A stretch of DNA of 64,000 bases, taken from NCBI RefSeq assembly GCF_030272615.1, contig NC_081405.1:569343095-569407094 (forward strand), written 5' to 3'. Both the position numbers and the translations under genes were made by a program. Positions 24,439 to 36,157 of the stretch are shown here, piece by piece. This DNA comes from Cryptomeria japonica. Its lineage: Eukaryota > Streptophyta > Pinopsida > Cupressales > Cupressaceae. Position 1 is the first letter of the stretch; each line of letters starts with the position of its first letter. The notes under the pieces are model-generated. The model did not search any database, was not told where the DNA came from, and saw only the letters and a program-made list of their open reading frames with translations.

Positions 24439-27381
24439 CCAATGCACATCTTTATATGCACATAAATTAAAGTCATCATCTTTAGGGTACCACAAACCAT
24501 ATTCATATGTTCCTTGTAAGTATCTAAAAATCCTTTTCACCACACTCTCATGATTTTATCTAGGGCCAATTTGATATCTTGATGCAATGCAAACAACATT
24601 CATTATGTCCAGTCTAGTCTGAGTCAAATATAGGAGACATCCAATCATAGACTTGTATCCTGTAGGATTTACCAGTGCAGATTCATCTTTACATGCTTCA
24701 ATTACCAATACTGGTTCAACTTGAGAAATTAAACAAACCTAATTAACTACCAATATTCTTCTTGTCATCACTTCATTGTTCTTATCCCCAATGATCTGAT
24801 CTTCTGAATGATTCAATCTTACATACCTAGGAGTCTTCTGACTCTTTGTTCCTCTTTCCTGTTCTTCAGTTACTATTGAATTTTTTGATACTATCGGAGT
24901 AACTGGTTCAACATTTTGTTCTGATAAATGTGTTACCAATTTAGTTATGATAATTTCCACTGCTGCTTCTTACTCGTAAATTCTGATTTGACTTCTATTT
25001 TGCTCATCCACCTTGACATTAGGGCTCTCCATAATTCTCTGCAATCTTTGTTTATAACATCTATATGCTTTGCTTTCTTTAGAATAGCCAAGAAATATTC
25101 CTTCATCACATCTAGGATCAAACTTGATAATTAAATAATCTCTCTTGATATAACATTTACTACCAAAGATTCTGAAGTATTTAACTGTAGGTGTATTGCC
25201 AAACCATAATTCATAAGGTGTCTTACCAATTTCTCCTTTGATATGAACTCTATTGAATGTATAAACTATTGTGCTCACTGCTTCTCTCCAATAGATATGA
25301 GGTAATTAAGCTTCCATAATCATGATGCTAGCAGCATCCAAGATAGTTCTGTTCTTTCTTTCCACAACTCCATTTTCTTGAGGTGTTAGGGGAGCAGAAA
25401 ATTGTCTCCTTATGCCATGCTTCTCACAAAAGTTACTAAACTCACTAGATGTGAATTCTTCACCATGATCTGACCTTAAGAACTTAATCTTCATTCATGT
25501 CTCAGTTTCAACCTTATCTTTAAAGATTTTAAACTTTTCAAAAGCCTTCGATTTCTCCCTTAGAAAAGTATCCCACATCATTCTAGAATAATCACCAATG
25601 ATTAACATAAAATATCTATCACCTTGAAATTTTTTTATTCTAGTAGGGCCACAAAAATCAGTATGAATAAGATCAAGAACATTATTATATTTGTCTTGTA
25701 TACTCTTAAAAGAGGTTCTGATCTATTTTCCTATTTGACATTCCTTACATACTGGATTATAGGGCTTCACAATCTTAGGTATATCTCTAACTGCCTCAAT
25801 TGAACTGATCTTTACCATGCAATCAAAATTCACATGACATAGCCTTTTATGCAAAAACCAACTCTCATCAGTTTGTGTAATCAAACATGTCTTCTCACTA
25901 GAATTCAAATGAAATATATTACCTTTTGTTTGAGTATCGGTTGCAATTTCCAATCAACATCTATTAATGATTTTTCATTTTCCATCCTTGAATTGTAATT
26001 GAAATCCCTTATCCACCAACTATCCTACACTCAAAAGATTATGCCTTAAACCTTCAACATAATAAATATTCTTGGTATTGTGCTTACCATCTAATGATAT
26101 AGTTCCTCTTCCTTTGATCATGCATGCTTTTTCATCTCCAAATCTAACCAGACCTCTATCAAATTCTTGCAAAGATATAAACTTCATTTTACCTCTAGTC
26201 ATATGATGTGAACATCCACGGTCAATTACCCATTCATCCAAATCTTCAATTTTAGCAACAAGGGCCCTTTTCAGGTACATTCTCTTCCAGTGCCAGAACA
26301 CCCATTCCTTTCCTTTGTCGGAACTACTAGCAGAGCCTTGTGTCGGTTCATCATCAAAACCAGTCACACCTTCCTCATCCACAAAGTAACATGATTTACC
26401 TTTGTTTTTCTTGTACTTATGCTTGTTTTGATAACTAAGGTTAGGCTTAAAAGATCTTCTAGCTCTTTCTTCAAATATTGAATTCCTTTTAGGACATCTA
26501 GATGCAAAATGACCTATCTTATTACATGCGAAACATTTCAAAGGTGATTTCCCTTCATACTTACTTCCTACTTGTCCTTTAGGTACTCTTCTAGCAAATA
26601 GGGATTCAAGTTGCTAAAATTCTTCATATTCTCTCTTCATATCATTCTATTAATTCACATACAAAGTTTTCCAATCTTTCTTGCTAGCTGATGATGTAAA
26701 TGCATGAAAAATAGGTTTAGATTTCACAGCTCTAGAAGGTCCAAATTCTTCAAGCTCACAATAAGATAATTTATCAACCAAGGTATCCCTATTGATAGAA
26801 GTATTAGCCATTGTTCTTAATTCATTAATTGCAATAGCCTCCACCTTATAAGCTAGTGGTAAATCTCTTAGAACTTTAGAAACTATTTCATCTTCACTCA
26901 AGGATCCACCACAAAATTGAATTCCCATGACAATTTCATTTACCCTTTCCATGAATGCAGTAATATTTTCATCTTCTTCCATCAAATTTTCATATCTCAC
27001 CCAGTAACCATTAAGTTTAGAAATCTTAACAATAGGGTCACCATCATTTAGAGTCTCCAATTTGTCCCATATAGCTTTTGCTATTGATTTGTTAGTCAAT
27101 CCCATTATTTGCTAACCAGGAAGTGCACACAAGAGGGCTTCTATACCTCTAAAATCATTCTCAAGCTCTTTATCAAAGTTTGCCAGAGGAGGATTGCTAG
27201 ATGTTGGATTGAAAGGTGTTACTCCATTCTCGCTGATTTCCCAAATTTTCTTACCAAGACATCTCAGATGAGTCTCCATCTAAATCTTCCATACTCTATA
27301 ATTTGTTCCATCAAGCCTAGGAATTTCTCTCTGAAAAAGAATTGTAGCTAAACTAGATGAACTTGAACTGTTAGTCACCAT
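24439..27381 (-). pseudogene. B gag, protease, integrase and RNase H start; RT core deleted
   Basis: Copia polyprotein starting at ATG 27379-27381 (MVTNSSSS, then a typical LDGTNYRVWK). Gag spans about 26560-27381, with an intact zinc knuckle CFACNKIGHFASRC at 26500-26540. The protease near 26215 reads VIDRGCSHHMT, so the usual Ser/Thr after Asp is Arg. The integrase zinc region is near 25725-25880 and the core at about 25300-25690, with Asp and Glu retained (LRSDHGEEF, NGVVERKNR). After the linker (RYVRLNHSEDQIIGDK) the frame jumps from EACKDES directly to ALVNPTGYKSMIG, so the whole RT palm is missing. RNase H begins before the C insertion (GLWYPKDDDFNL). Confidence 0.88.
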
Positions 27382-27424
27382 AGGATCTTCCTAAAATGGT
27401 TAATCTTCTGCAAATAGGACCAGA

Positions 27425-27436
27425 GCTCTGATACCC
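27425..27436 (-). other. Primer binding site of element B
   Basis: The element strand reads GGGTATCAGAGC next to the 5' LTR end CTAACA, matching the initiator-methionine tRNA complement except for its first base. Confidence 0.8.
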
Positions 27437-27438
27437 TT

Positions 27439-27779
27439 TGTTAGATAATTCAAATAACTGAAAGACAACTTAGAGGGGGGGCGGGTGAGTCAGTTGTCAC
27501 CAAATTACCAGAACCTTAAGTAATTAAAACTTTAATACCAGAACACATAATATTAATACCAGAAGACATAAACCAATTACCGAAATAGTAGATATACCAA
27601 TTAAGCACAAGAAATAATAAGAGAATAGATACCATCCACATGACACCAAGATTTTTACGTGGAAAACCTAGTAAAGGGAAAAATAAAGGTGGAATGCCTA
27701 CCCATAGTCAGATAATACTTCTGCAATAAGTTTGTGATTACAAATTGAGGGACCTGCACTTGCATGAAGGCCAACAACC
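27439..27779 (-). repeat. B 5' LTR, part 1
   Basis: Starts TGTTAGATAATTC. It contains the G-run near 27474 and the conserved box near 27650-27692. It is interrupted after CAACC (27775-27779) by element D. Confidence 0.9.
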
Positions 27780-28543
27780 TATTGGAAAATGCACACTCCA
27801 ATGAGAAATTGTAGGCGATTGAAGGTTTTGTCATTGATGGCAACCTTGCAATCATATGATACTAGCAAGACAAGAAACCAATACCGGCACACAAAACACC
27901 AACAATGAAAGGAAGAACACCAGTACCTTGGCCGACATCAATTTTGTTTGAAATGTATTTTGCAATTAATTGTAAAATCATTGTAAGCCAACATGGTGAG
28001 TTGTAATATTACACATATATGTATGAGATCATTTTATAATAAGAAATGTATGTGATAGGATGCGAGATAAGCAGACCTAATATGCGAATTATAGGTTAAG
28101 GGTCTATGTATATAGCAGAGCTTAAACCGGTACTGGATCTGGCATAGCAGATGCTAATCTGAAGCAGTACAAGACATTGGATTAATATAATCCATTTTTG
28201 TAAGTCAGTGTGACTTCTTTTGTAATTGAGCAATGAGCTCTAGGCACTTGGCCTTCTTGCATGTGCAGGCCTCTATTGTAAGAGAAATATTCCCTTATTG
28301 TTTAGTAAGTGAATATTGTGGGTCACAAATCCCACCGAGGTTTTACCCACACCGGGTTTCCTCATTAAAATACTGTTTTATGGTGTGCTTCTTGTGTGGT
28401 TGTTGTTATTCTTGTTTACTACATTATTTCTGGTTTATTGGTACAAAATTTTTAAATGTTTTTCATGTTTTAAGTCAAGTAAATTTATAAACCGGTCAGA
28501 TATTGATTCATCCCCCCTCTCAGTATCTTTGGGAATCCTAACA
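27780..28543 (+). repeat. D 5' LTR
   Basis: Begins TATTGGAAAATG (the partner begins TGTTGGAAAATG, so the terminal TG has mutated) and ends AATCCTAACA. It holds the conserved box at 28331-28363 and a C-run near 28511. About 24 bases shorter than the partner because of a difference near 27883. Confidence 0.93.
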
Positions 28544-28545
28544 AT

Positions 28546-28557
28546 TGGTATCAGAGC
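28546..28557 (+). other. Primer binding site of element D
   Basis: TGGTATCAGAGC, the exact 12-base complement of the 3' end of plant initiator-methionine tRNA, two bases after the LTR. Confidence 0.9.
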
Positions 28558-28614
28558 TTGGTCCTCTATTTTCAAGAGCCTAACAGCTTGAGGAAGATCT
28601 TGTCACTGGTAGAG

Positions 28615-29726
28615 ATGGAAAACTTGAGAAAACAATTGGAAACAACTCTTTCAGACTATGATGCAGAAAAGGTGAAGAATATCAAGCTTGAAGATGATCT
28701 AAAAGTTGCTCAGGATATCATTCAAGCACTTCAAGAGAATTTTACTATTGCAAGGAACAAGAGAAGAGAACTTTGTGAAAAGATGCAGAATGAGAGTGAT
28801 GAAAAGGAAACTCTTAATGATCTAGTAAACAAGCTAAGACAAGAGATTAGTACAACACAGAATGAGATGCAAGATATGACTATGAGATTTTGTAAAAAAA
28901 TTGAAGATAGAAAGAAGAATGAAGAAGACTTGGTTAGAAGACTAAATGATGCTGGAAATGAAAACACAAGACTTAGTCATGAAAATGATATGTTGAAGAT
29001 AGATCTAATGCACACACAAAATGATAGAACTAAACTCATGAGATAGATAGGAATCGTGTAAAGTGAACTAACTGCTGCAAATAATCACAAGGAGAAATTC
29101 AAGAAAAGTTCAGAAGAACTTGGTGACATGCTGAAGAATTAGAAACCTAATGGTGATACAAATGGCCTTGGCTTTGAAGTTGGTGAAAGCTTCGGTACTG
29201 CAAACAATCATGATCATAACAAATCAATAAGACAACCTACTGCTTACAAAAATTTAATGGAAAATGTTTTTACTGTAACAAGTATGGTCATAGAGCAAAT
29301 CAGTGTAGATCTAGAAATTATCAGAACACTAATACACCCACTGGTCAATGTTCTAAATGCAACAAAGTTGGTCATAATTTAGAAAATTGTAGAATGAATG
29401 TGAGATGTTATGTTTGTGGAAGATTTGGACACTTATCTAATCAATGCAGAATGCATATCGGCATAGTATATGGGAAAGCTATTTAGAAGAACAATGTGAC
29501 TTGTTATGCCTGTAACAAGATTGGACATATTGCTAAATTTTGTAGAAGAAAGTCCGCACCGACAAATAACAAAGATCCTAGTTTGAAAGGTAAAGAAAAA
29601 GTTGAAGAGGTAAAGCAAGAATTCTCAAAACAATGGATTAGAAAGTCAGATTAGAATGTTGATGAGATTACTCCTCCATCGGCAGAACAGAGTAACACTC
29701 CACCAATAGGAGACTCTTCATCTAAC
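28615..29726 (+). pseudogene. D ORF1: gag-like protein with coiled coil and four CCHC zinc knuckles
   Basis: The ATG at 28615 begins a Lys/Glu-rich, heptad-like coiled coil of about 140 residues, stopped at 29044-29046 (TAG). After one base of frame slip in an A-run near 29248 the frame continues with four zinc knuckles, at 29265-29543: CFYCNKYGHRANQC, CSKCNKVGHNLENC, CYVCGRFGHLSNQC and CYACNKIGHIAKFC. All fit C-x2-C-x4-H-x4-C with no residue lost, although a stop (near 29485) lies between the third and the fourth. The tail is Lys/Ser-rich and ends near 29726. Nucleic-acid binding as a nucleocapsid is the likely role (established for CCHC gag). Copia gag normally has one knuckle, so four is notable. 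Confidence 0.82.
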
Positions 29727-30033
29727 TGAAAAAAATCTTTTGGGGGTTTAGAAACAAAATGAAAAACATGCTATTATTCCCTCGGTTGATGGTGGGAAGT
29801 TGAAATTACTTCTATATCGGCAGATGAATTAAGTTGTGACTTAACCAACAAGGATTGAATGTGGTAGTTGGCAAAAATAACATTATAAAGTAAGTGTTTT
29901 GGCTCCTTTTTCATTCACCGAGCATTCAAATTTTTGAGAGCGTGAAAATTCTTGAGCGAAGGTACTCCAAGCAAAGAAGTGAAGCAATCCATCAAAGCAT
30001 TCATCCCTAAGGTAGATTGATGTATTTATAGCT

Positions 30034-33000
30034 ATGGCATCTTCATCCACTCCTGAATTTATTGCAAACCCTACTATTGTTGAAGTTGTTAAGCGACCTA
30101 GACTCATTTTTCAGCTAGTTCCTGAAATTGCTAAGAACGATGATAGCATAGGTGCATTCTCTCAAATCCCTAAAGGAGTAGTATATGATGAAGACCCTAG
30201 AATGTATATACATTGTCATATTGATGAACTAGGTGATGATGAAATTAAAAATATGTATAAGACTGTAATTTATGATGAATCTAGAAATGTCAAACTTGAA
30301 CATAAGATAGTAGAAACCCTAGGCTTCACTGAAATTCTTAGTATCCTAGATTTCCCCAAGGATATCATAAGGATTGTATTAAGTAAAGTACATGGTGAAT
30401 TTTTTTGGTTAGACTCTATTCATAAAATCACAAAAGAAGCAGTAAAAGCTATAATAGGGTTACCCTCCATCGGTAATAGACTGGACAAAACTAAGAAGGT
30501 CTCAAATGACTTAGTGACAAACCTAACTTGTGCAACATTTGATAAGAGATCTCTAAGGGTAAACGATGTGAAGGATACAAATATCAGATTTATCAGTATG
30601 ATCTTAGGTTATAAGGCTACACATGCAAATAGGTTAAACTCAGTTTCTACCCTATGTATTAAGAGTGCCTATGATATGGTCAATGATAATGCAAGGATAG
30701 ATATATGTGAATGTCTTAAAGATGAGTTGATAGACAATTTGGGAAAGACCAAAAGAGATGAAAAGGGGACATTCAGATTTGGAAACTTACTTGTTTGTCT
30801 GATGCTATACATAACCAAACAAGTACCTGGTATTGGTGCTAGAGATTTTGGATTTGATATACCGGTAGGAAAACAAATATCAGATCTATTGAACAATATG
30901 GGAGAGAACAAGGAGAAAAACATAAATGAGCATTTTCAAGCATTGAAGGCTTGAATGAAGACTAGAGTAAGATTATCACAAGCTATTATGGATAAGTATC
31001 AAAATGAAATCTATTTTGTGATCAAGAAAGATGAAATTTGGATGGAGGCAGTTATCCCTAGAACCATCTTGGTAGCTGAAATGGGCTATGAGACAGATGA
31101 TAACATCATAGAAACTGATGCAAAATCCTTCCTTGAATCTCCTAAGGAACTGGAAGAGAAAGTATTTGGTAGTGCAGAAACAATTGAGAGCACTATATAA
31201 TCAAGGAAAAGAGTTAAGAAGGTAGAAGAAACTGTTAGAAAAGGAACCCAATAGGCAAAATCAATCAAGGAAGATGTGCTAAAACAAACTAGTATAACTG
31301 AAAGTGAGTTGGAAGCACTTCAACTGGAAACTCACCTTTCACCGGTTGGAACTTGTTCAGAAAGTGACATACCTTCTGTATTCAAGAGAGTTGAGAGGAA
31401 AAGAAAACCTTCACCGGTACCTTCTCCTACACCTAAAAGGAAAAGATAGAAGAAACAAGCAGTAAGGCCTCCGACAAAGAAGATGACTCTTAAGAAGAAG
31501 GTGAAACTGACTATTGCCCCCATTGACAAACTTCTTAGCCAAATAACAGAAGATGGTAAGCTGAAGAATATCAATAAAATATACAATACACTATCAGCTG
31601 ACAATAAGGAAAGTATAGAGAATAGTGTAATTTTGCACTTAGATATATACAAGAAATTTTTGATGCAAATTGTTGATGAAATTCCAAATGACTTGTATAG
31701 GAGATTAGAAGCTAGAAGGCTATCTATTGTTGAGCTAGATAAAAAGATTAAGATTGAAAAATTACTTATTGTACATCCAGTTAACTCACCTGATGAAATA
31801 GACAAATTAATTAGTGAGGCTAACCAGATAGTATTTTCTACTGCTCATCGGCATGTAGCATTAATGACAGGTAGAGTAAAGGAAGTTTATGAGGAAACTG
31901 CTGATGGATGGAATATTTTCTTTGTGGAGAAAAAAAAGAGGAAGAATTAATCAGACCTAAAACTATCAAAGTATATCAAAAGGACAGAGACAAGGGTAAA
32001 GGCAAGGTAGGTGGGCCACCAAGTTTAAAAATAACTGACAATATGCCCCCACCTCCTTCAGATACTCCACCGATAGACACTACTAAAAATAAACTGGCCA
32101 CTAAGAGTATGGAGACTAGTAGAAGATACAAACCTTGAATCAGAAATTTTGTATACAGTAAATGTAGATACTCAGGAAGTTAATGTTGTGGTTGATAGAG
32201 AGACCATTGAGGATAAGGAGAAAGATGTGACTACCGAGTCACCGACTGCAGAAGTTGAGTTAAACACAGAAAAAACTACATAGGCAGAGCAACCGACAAA
32301 GGATACCATTGATAAACCGGTAGATACAATAGATAAACCATTTGAAGAACTGGCTAAGAAAAGTTCAGAGGCACAAATTGAGGAACCGACAACTGAAATA
32401 TCAGAGAAACCGTCTGAGACACAATTAGAGAAACCCAAACTGGTACAGGTTGAAGCAGAGGTACAGACAGAGATAGTGCCACCTGACCAAACTGAAAAGC
32501 CTAAAACTTTGTTTGTGGAAATGCAAACATAGACAAACCTACTAGAGGTCGAACAAAGAAAGGAAATAACCATAACTGGTAGCATGGCTATTGTAAAAAC
32601 TATTGGACAAACATCTAGTATAGCTATGACAGATTTCAGACCTACTAATGTAATTGAGGTCTTATTAGATTCAATAAAGAAGATCACTGAATGCAATGCA
32701 CAAGCCTATAAGGCTATTGATGATACTATACCAATTCCCAAATTGATAGCACCAAAGTGCAGTGTTGAGAATAAAGGTTCTTTAGGTCAACTAGACACAT
32801 TGTCTAAGTTTATCATCGGCAACCTAGTAACTGTTGATCAAATAAATGAGGATACATTTAAGGAGAGAATGATAAAAGAAAAACATAAATTCTTTAAGGA
32901 TATTGTAAAGAAAAACAAGAAAGAAATGGACACCCTTTTACCAAAACTTGGAGAAATAATCTATGACTTCAAGAAACTGTACAGGGACACTTGCAAAACA

Positions 33001-33387
33001 AATGTCTTAACAGAGGATCTTGAAAAGGAGATCAGCAAAGCTCAAGAGAAGATAAATAATATTGCTGACAATTTGATTGGAACGTCAGATTCATTTTTGG
33101 AATTAGAAAAGAAAATTGTAGAGAAGGAAGAGAAAATCAAGGAATTGGAGAAAGATAAACATGGAATAAAGGATAAGGAAAAGGACTTAAAATGCAAACT
33201 TAGTCCAAGACTAGAGTATATTATTTCTTTGAGAAAGGAAATATCTGAGGCTCTGGTTCCTAGACTGAAGACACCGGAAGAGAAAATGCACATACTTATT
33301 GGTACAGTGCAGAGAACACAAAAGGCAATAAAAGACTGCAAAACATTCATTAATGGCATAAATTTAGTGTTGACAGATATCTTTTAG
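30034..33387 (+). pseudogene. D ORF2: large protein of unknown function, about 1100 residues
   Basis: The ATG at 30034 (MASSSTPEF) opens 306 residues without a break, and the same frame goes on through 31950 with a few stops (30952, 31198, 31252, 31447). Poly-A slippage near 31935 moves to a second frame up to about 32138; the original frame then resumes to the stop at 33385-33387. In order there are: a mixed alpha/beta N-terminal domain of about 300 residues, with VVYDEDPRMYIHCHI and a later FRFGNLLVCLMLYI; a basic Lys/Pro-rich hinge (about 31380-31500); a helical part; an acidic Pro/Glu/Thr-rich linker (32150-32560); and a C-terminal coiled coil (about 32860-33200). There is no catalytic motif of pol. 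The N-terminal part vaguely recalls the plant transposon-associated protein domains often found in retroelements (inference, weak). Confidence 0.75.
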
Positions 33388-33449
33388 TGTGTAACCCACC
33401 AGTTACAAGACTCCACTGACAACAAATGACAACCTTTGTCATTGATGTC

Positions 33450-33459
33450 AAAGGGGGAG
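33450..33459 (+). other. Second, internal polypurine tract of D
   Basis: AAAGGGGGAG preceded by CATTGATGTC, very similar to the tract before the LTRs of A, B and E. It lies 170 bases upstream of the true tract. Confidence 0.5.
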
Positions 33460-33607
33460 TAGTGGGATGAGAAAAATGGTCAGAAGGAAGGGACTTCATA
33501 TGCTCAGGGGGAGCATACAATTTTGGTAAGACAATTTTGGTAGACTATTTTTGGGATATCATTTTTGACACTTTTTGATTTTTCGCATGAGTGTTGCCAT
33601 CAATGCC

Positions 33608-33619
33608 AAAGGAGGAGAT
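33608..33619 (+). other. Polypurine tract of element D
   Basis: AAAGGAGGAGAT directly before the 3' LTR start TGTTGG, preceded by CATCAATGCC as in element B. Confidence 0.85.
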
Positions 33620-34407
33620 TGTTGGAAAATGGACACTCCAATGAGAAATTGTAGGTGATTGAAGGTTTTGTCATTGATGGCAACCTTGCAATCATATGAT
33701 ACTGGCAAGACAAGAAACCGGCACCGACACCGACAAACAAACTCTACATTGGCACACAGAACACCGGCAGTGAAAGGAAGAACACCAGCACCTTGGCCGA
33801 CATCAATTTTGTTTGAAATGTATATTGTAATTAATTGTAAAATCATTTTAAGTTGACATGGCGAGTTGTAATATGACTCATATATGTATGAGATCATTTT
33901 GTAATAAGAAATGTATGTGATAGGATGCGAGATAAGAAGACCTAATATGCAAATTATAGGTTAAGGGTTATGTATATAGTAGAGCTTAAACTGGTACTGG
34001 ATCAAGCATAACAGATGCTAATCTGAAGCAGTACAAGACATTGGATTAATATAATCCATTTTTGTAAGTCAGTTTGACTTCTTTTGTAATTGAGCAGTGA
34101 GCTCTAGGCAGTTGGCCTTCCTGTATGTGCAGGCCCCTATTGTAAGAGTAATATTCCCTTATTGGCTAGTAAGAGAATATTGTGGGTCACAAATCCCATC
34201 AAGGTTTTTCCCACACTAGGTTTCCTCATTAAAATACTATGTTATGGTGTGCTTCTCATGTGGTTGTTGCTATTCTTGTTTACTATATTATTTTTTGTTT
34301 ACCGGTACACAATTTTAATATGTTTTTCATGTTTTAAGTCAAGTAAATTAATAAACAGGTCAGATACTAATTCACCCCCCCTCTCAGTATATTTGGGAAT
34401 CCTAACA
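33620..34407 (+). repeat. D 3' LTR
   Basis: Begins TGTTGGAAAATGG and ends AATCCTAACA, followed by the target duplication CAACC. The conserved box lies near 34194-34226. Confidence 0.93.
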
Positions 34408-34412
34408 CAACC

Positions 34413-34527
34413 TAGAGTACACTTCTCATTACAAAAAGAGTCTCACTGACTACATAAGAATCCAGACTACAATCTGGAAGGAAGAATGAACTGTAATGAT
34501 AGAATCTCCTATGCCTGAGTATAGTTC
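34413..34527 (-). repeat. B 5' LTR, part 2
   Basis: Lies between D and E and is colinear with 7364-7478 of the other B LTR. It ends with AGTTC, the target duplicated by E. Confidence 0.9.
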
Positions 34528-35907
34528 TGATGAATAATGATGAACAACAAATACCCTAGAATTGGTACTGAGAGGGGGGGTGAATCAGTACAGACAAAAA
34601 CTTCTCAACACCTTATTATGTTAAAACAATCCTGACTGGTTGTCTTCATCACTTAACTTAACCATGGGTATACTTGTTAAACGTGGAAATGCTTCAGGCA
34701 ACTAAACCAGTAAAATTGAATACTTCAAATATCATTCAACACTTGATAACTACTTCACCAATATACATATGAAAGTTTTGTATTAATAATACCATAACCA
34801 TTAGCATTGTATGCATAATCACTTAAACAAAGACTGCACAATCATCACATAAAAAATTCACAACTCATAACACACAAATTTTTCACGTGGAAACCCAAAT
34901 GGGAAAAACCATGGTGGGGATGAATACCCACAAGCTTGTTTTTGAACTCTTTTAAAGACTTTACAATAAGGTTCTACTAAGAATCGATCCTGTTAAAGAT
35001 CACCTGGTTAAGGGATGACTATATACCCTGTTAAAGGTTACCTTGCTAGAGGATTTGAAGAACTCAATGAACTTGAGTCACCTGGTTAGAGGTTTTACAA
35101 TAATCCTGTTAAAGCTACCTGGCAAAGGGATTTTTCTCCTGTTGAAATGGTTAGAAGACAATAGGTAAAGCTCTGATCTGATAACAACACTATATGCTAA
35201 GACAGATTCTTTTTAGTTCCTCTACTCTGCAATCACACTCTGTAGTTTTTCCACTCACTCGTCTAGCAAGCATCTCATCACTCAGATACAAATACAACAT
35301 TTGCCAACACTTATAATAACAAACATCATTGACCTTATAGACAATAATTAGGTCGATAGCATAAACCCTAAACCCTAAACATTTTAGGTTTGCAATTGTA
35401 AGCGGTCCAATCGTGACCGTCCAAACACTTACATAGAATAAAACAATCTCAAGCAGATCGCAAGTCATTCTGCATCATCCATTCTTCACCGCATATAGAA
35501 ATCACTAACCCATCATGCTTTCTCCTCATACCGCTAAGAGGAATTTTCATTCCTAAGGTAGACATTTAATGCAATTGATCTTCACATGCAAGATCCTCAA
35601 GGAAATCCTTCATGTGCATAGAACTGACGTGACATATCGATCTCATCCTTATTTCTTAGCTAACTCATCACAGAATATCACCAGTTGCATCTCACAAGCT
35701 ATATGCCAAATTGGAAACCCTAGACTTGAGACTACCAACTGGTAGTCACACTTAGTGAAACCCTGACACTGATTTACTACATCTCTTCATACTAGTTCTC
35801 CAACTTGAACATAAATAACAACTTCTTACAATCTTCATAGTGGTTCCCCTGTACTTATTGACATCAATGACAACATACATTATCTTCATAAACATTATAT
35901 GCCAACA
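34528..35907 (-). repeat. E 3' LTR
   Basis: TGATGAATAATG to TATGCCAACA on the plus strand. Contains the G-run near 34575 and the conserved box at 34879-34917. Confidence 0.93.
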
Positions 35908-35922
35908 ATCTCCCCCTTTGGC
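35908..35922 (-). other. Polypurine tract of element E
   Basis: The element strand reads GCCAAAGGGGGAGAT before the 3' LTR, identical to those of A and B. Confidence 0.85.
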
Positions 35923-36157
35923 ATTGATGGAAATACTCAGTATCATTGCAACTAAAAACATCATAGACTAGTGCAAGTAAAATATCTTCATCATCAGATA
36001 TCTTCTTCCATATCATACATCAGATATGTTCTCCCCCTTTGGAGGCACAAGGTTCCATTCTCCACTATGCTGCCCCACCTATGGAGTAACATCCTTCAAT
36101 AGATCAACCTTGTAAGATTTGTCACTGTAGTACTCGACTGATGTAGAGCACAAAATA

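Larger units (their letters stand above)
27780..34407 (+). mobile_element. Element D: pol-less LTR retroelement with zinc-knuckle gag and a large unknown ORF2
   Basis: A 6.6 kb plus-strand element flanked by CAACC (27775-27779 and 34408-34412), inserted in the B 5' LTR; the other B LTR has the single empty site at 7359-7363. The LTRs are 764 and 788 bases and highly similar. A methionine-tRNA primer site and a polypurine tract are in place. Between them lie gag-like ORF1 (28615-29726) and ORF2 (30034-33387). No protease, integrase, RT or RNase H motif is visible in any frame. Signals for replication are kept and enzymes must come from elsewhere, so it is a non-autonomous element of the large type. 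ORF2 has no function I can name. Confidence 0.9.

Noticed and set aside
28731-28967. Minus-strand open frame opposite the D coiled coil
   Set aside because: A shadow of the Lys/Glu-rich plus-strand frame (gives Ser/Phe/Leu-rich sequence).
32172-32696. Minus-strand open frame of 174 codons, Ser/Thr/Val-rich
   Set aside because: Opposite the acidic linker of D ORF2; the plus-strand reading has continuity with the rest of ORF2.
35355-35385. CCCTAAACCCTAAA, resembling the plant telomere repeat
   Set aside because: Only two units, inside the LTR of E; the homologous LTR positions of A and E carry a diverged version. It is LTR sequence, not an interstitial telomere.
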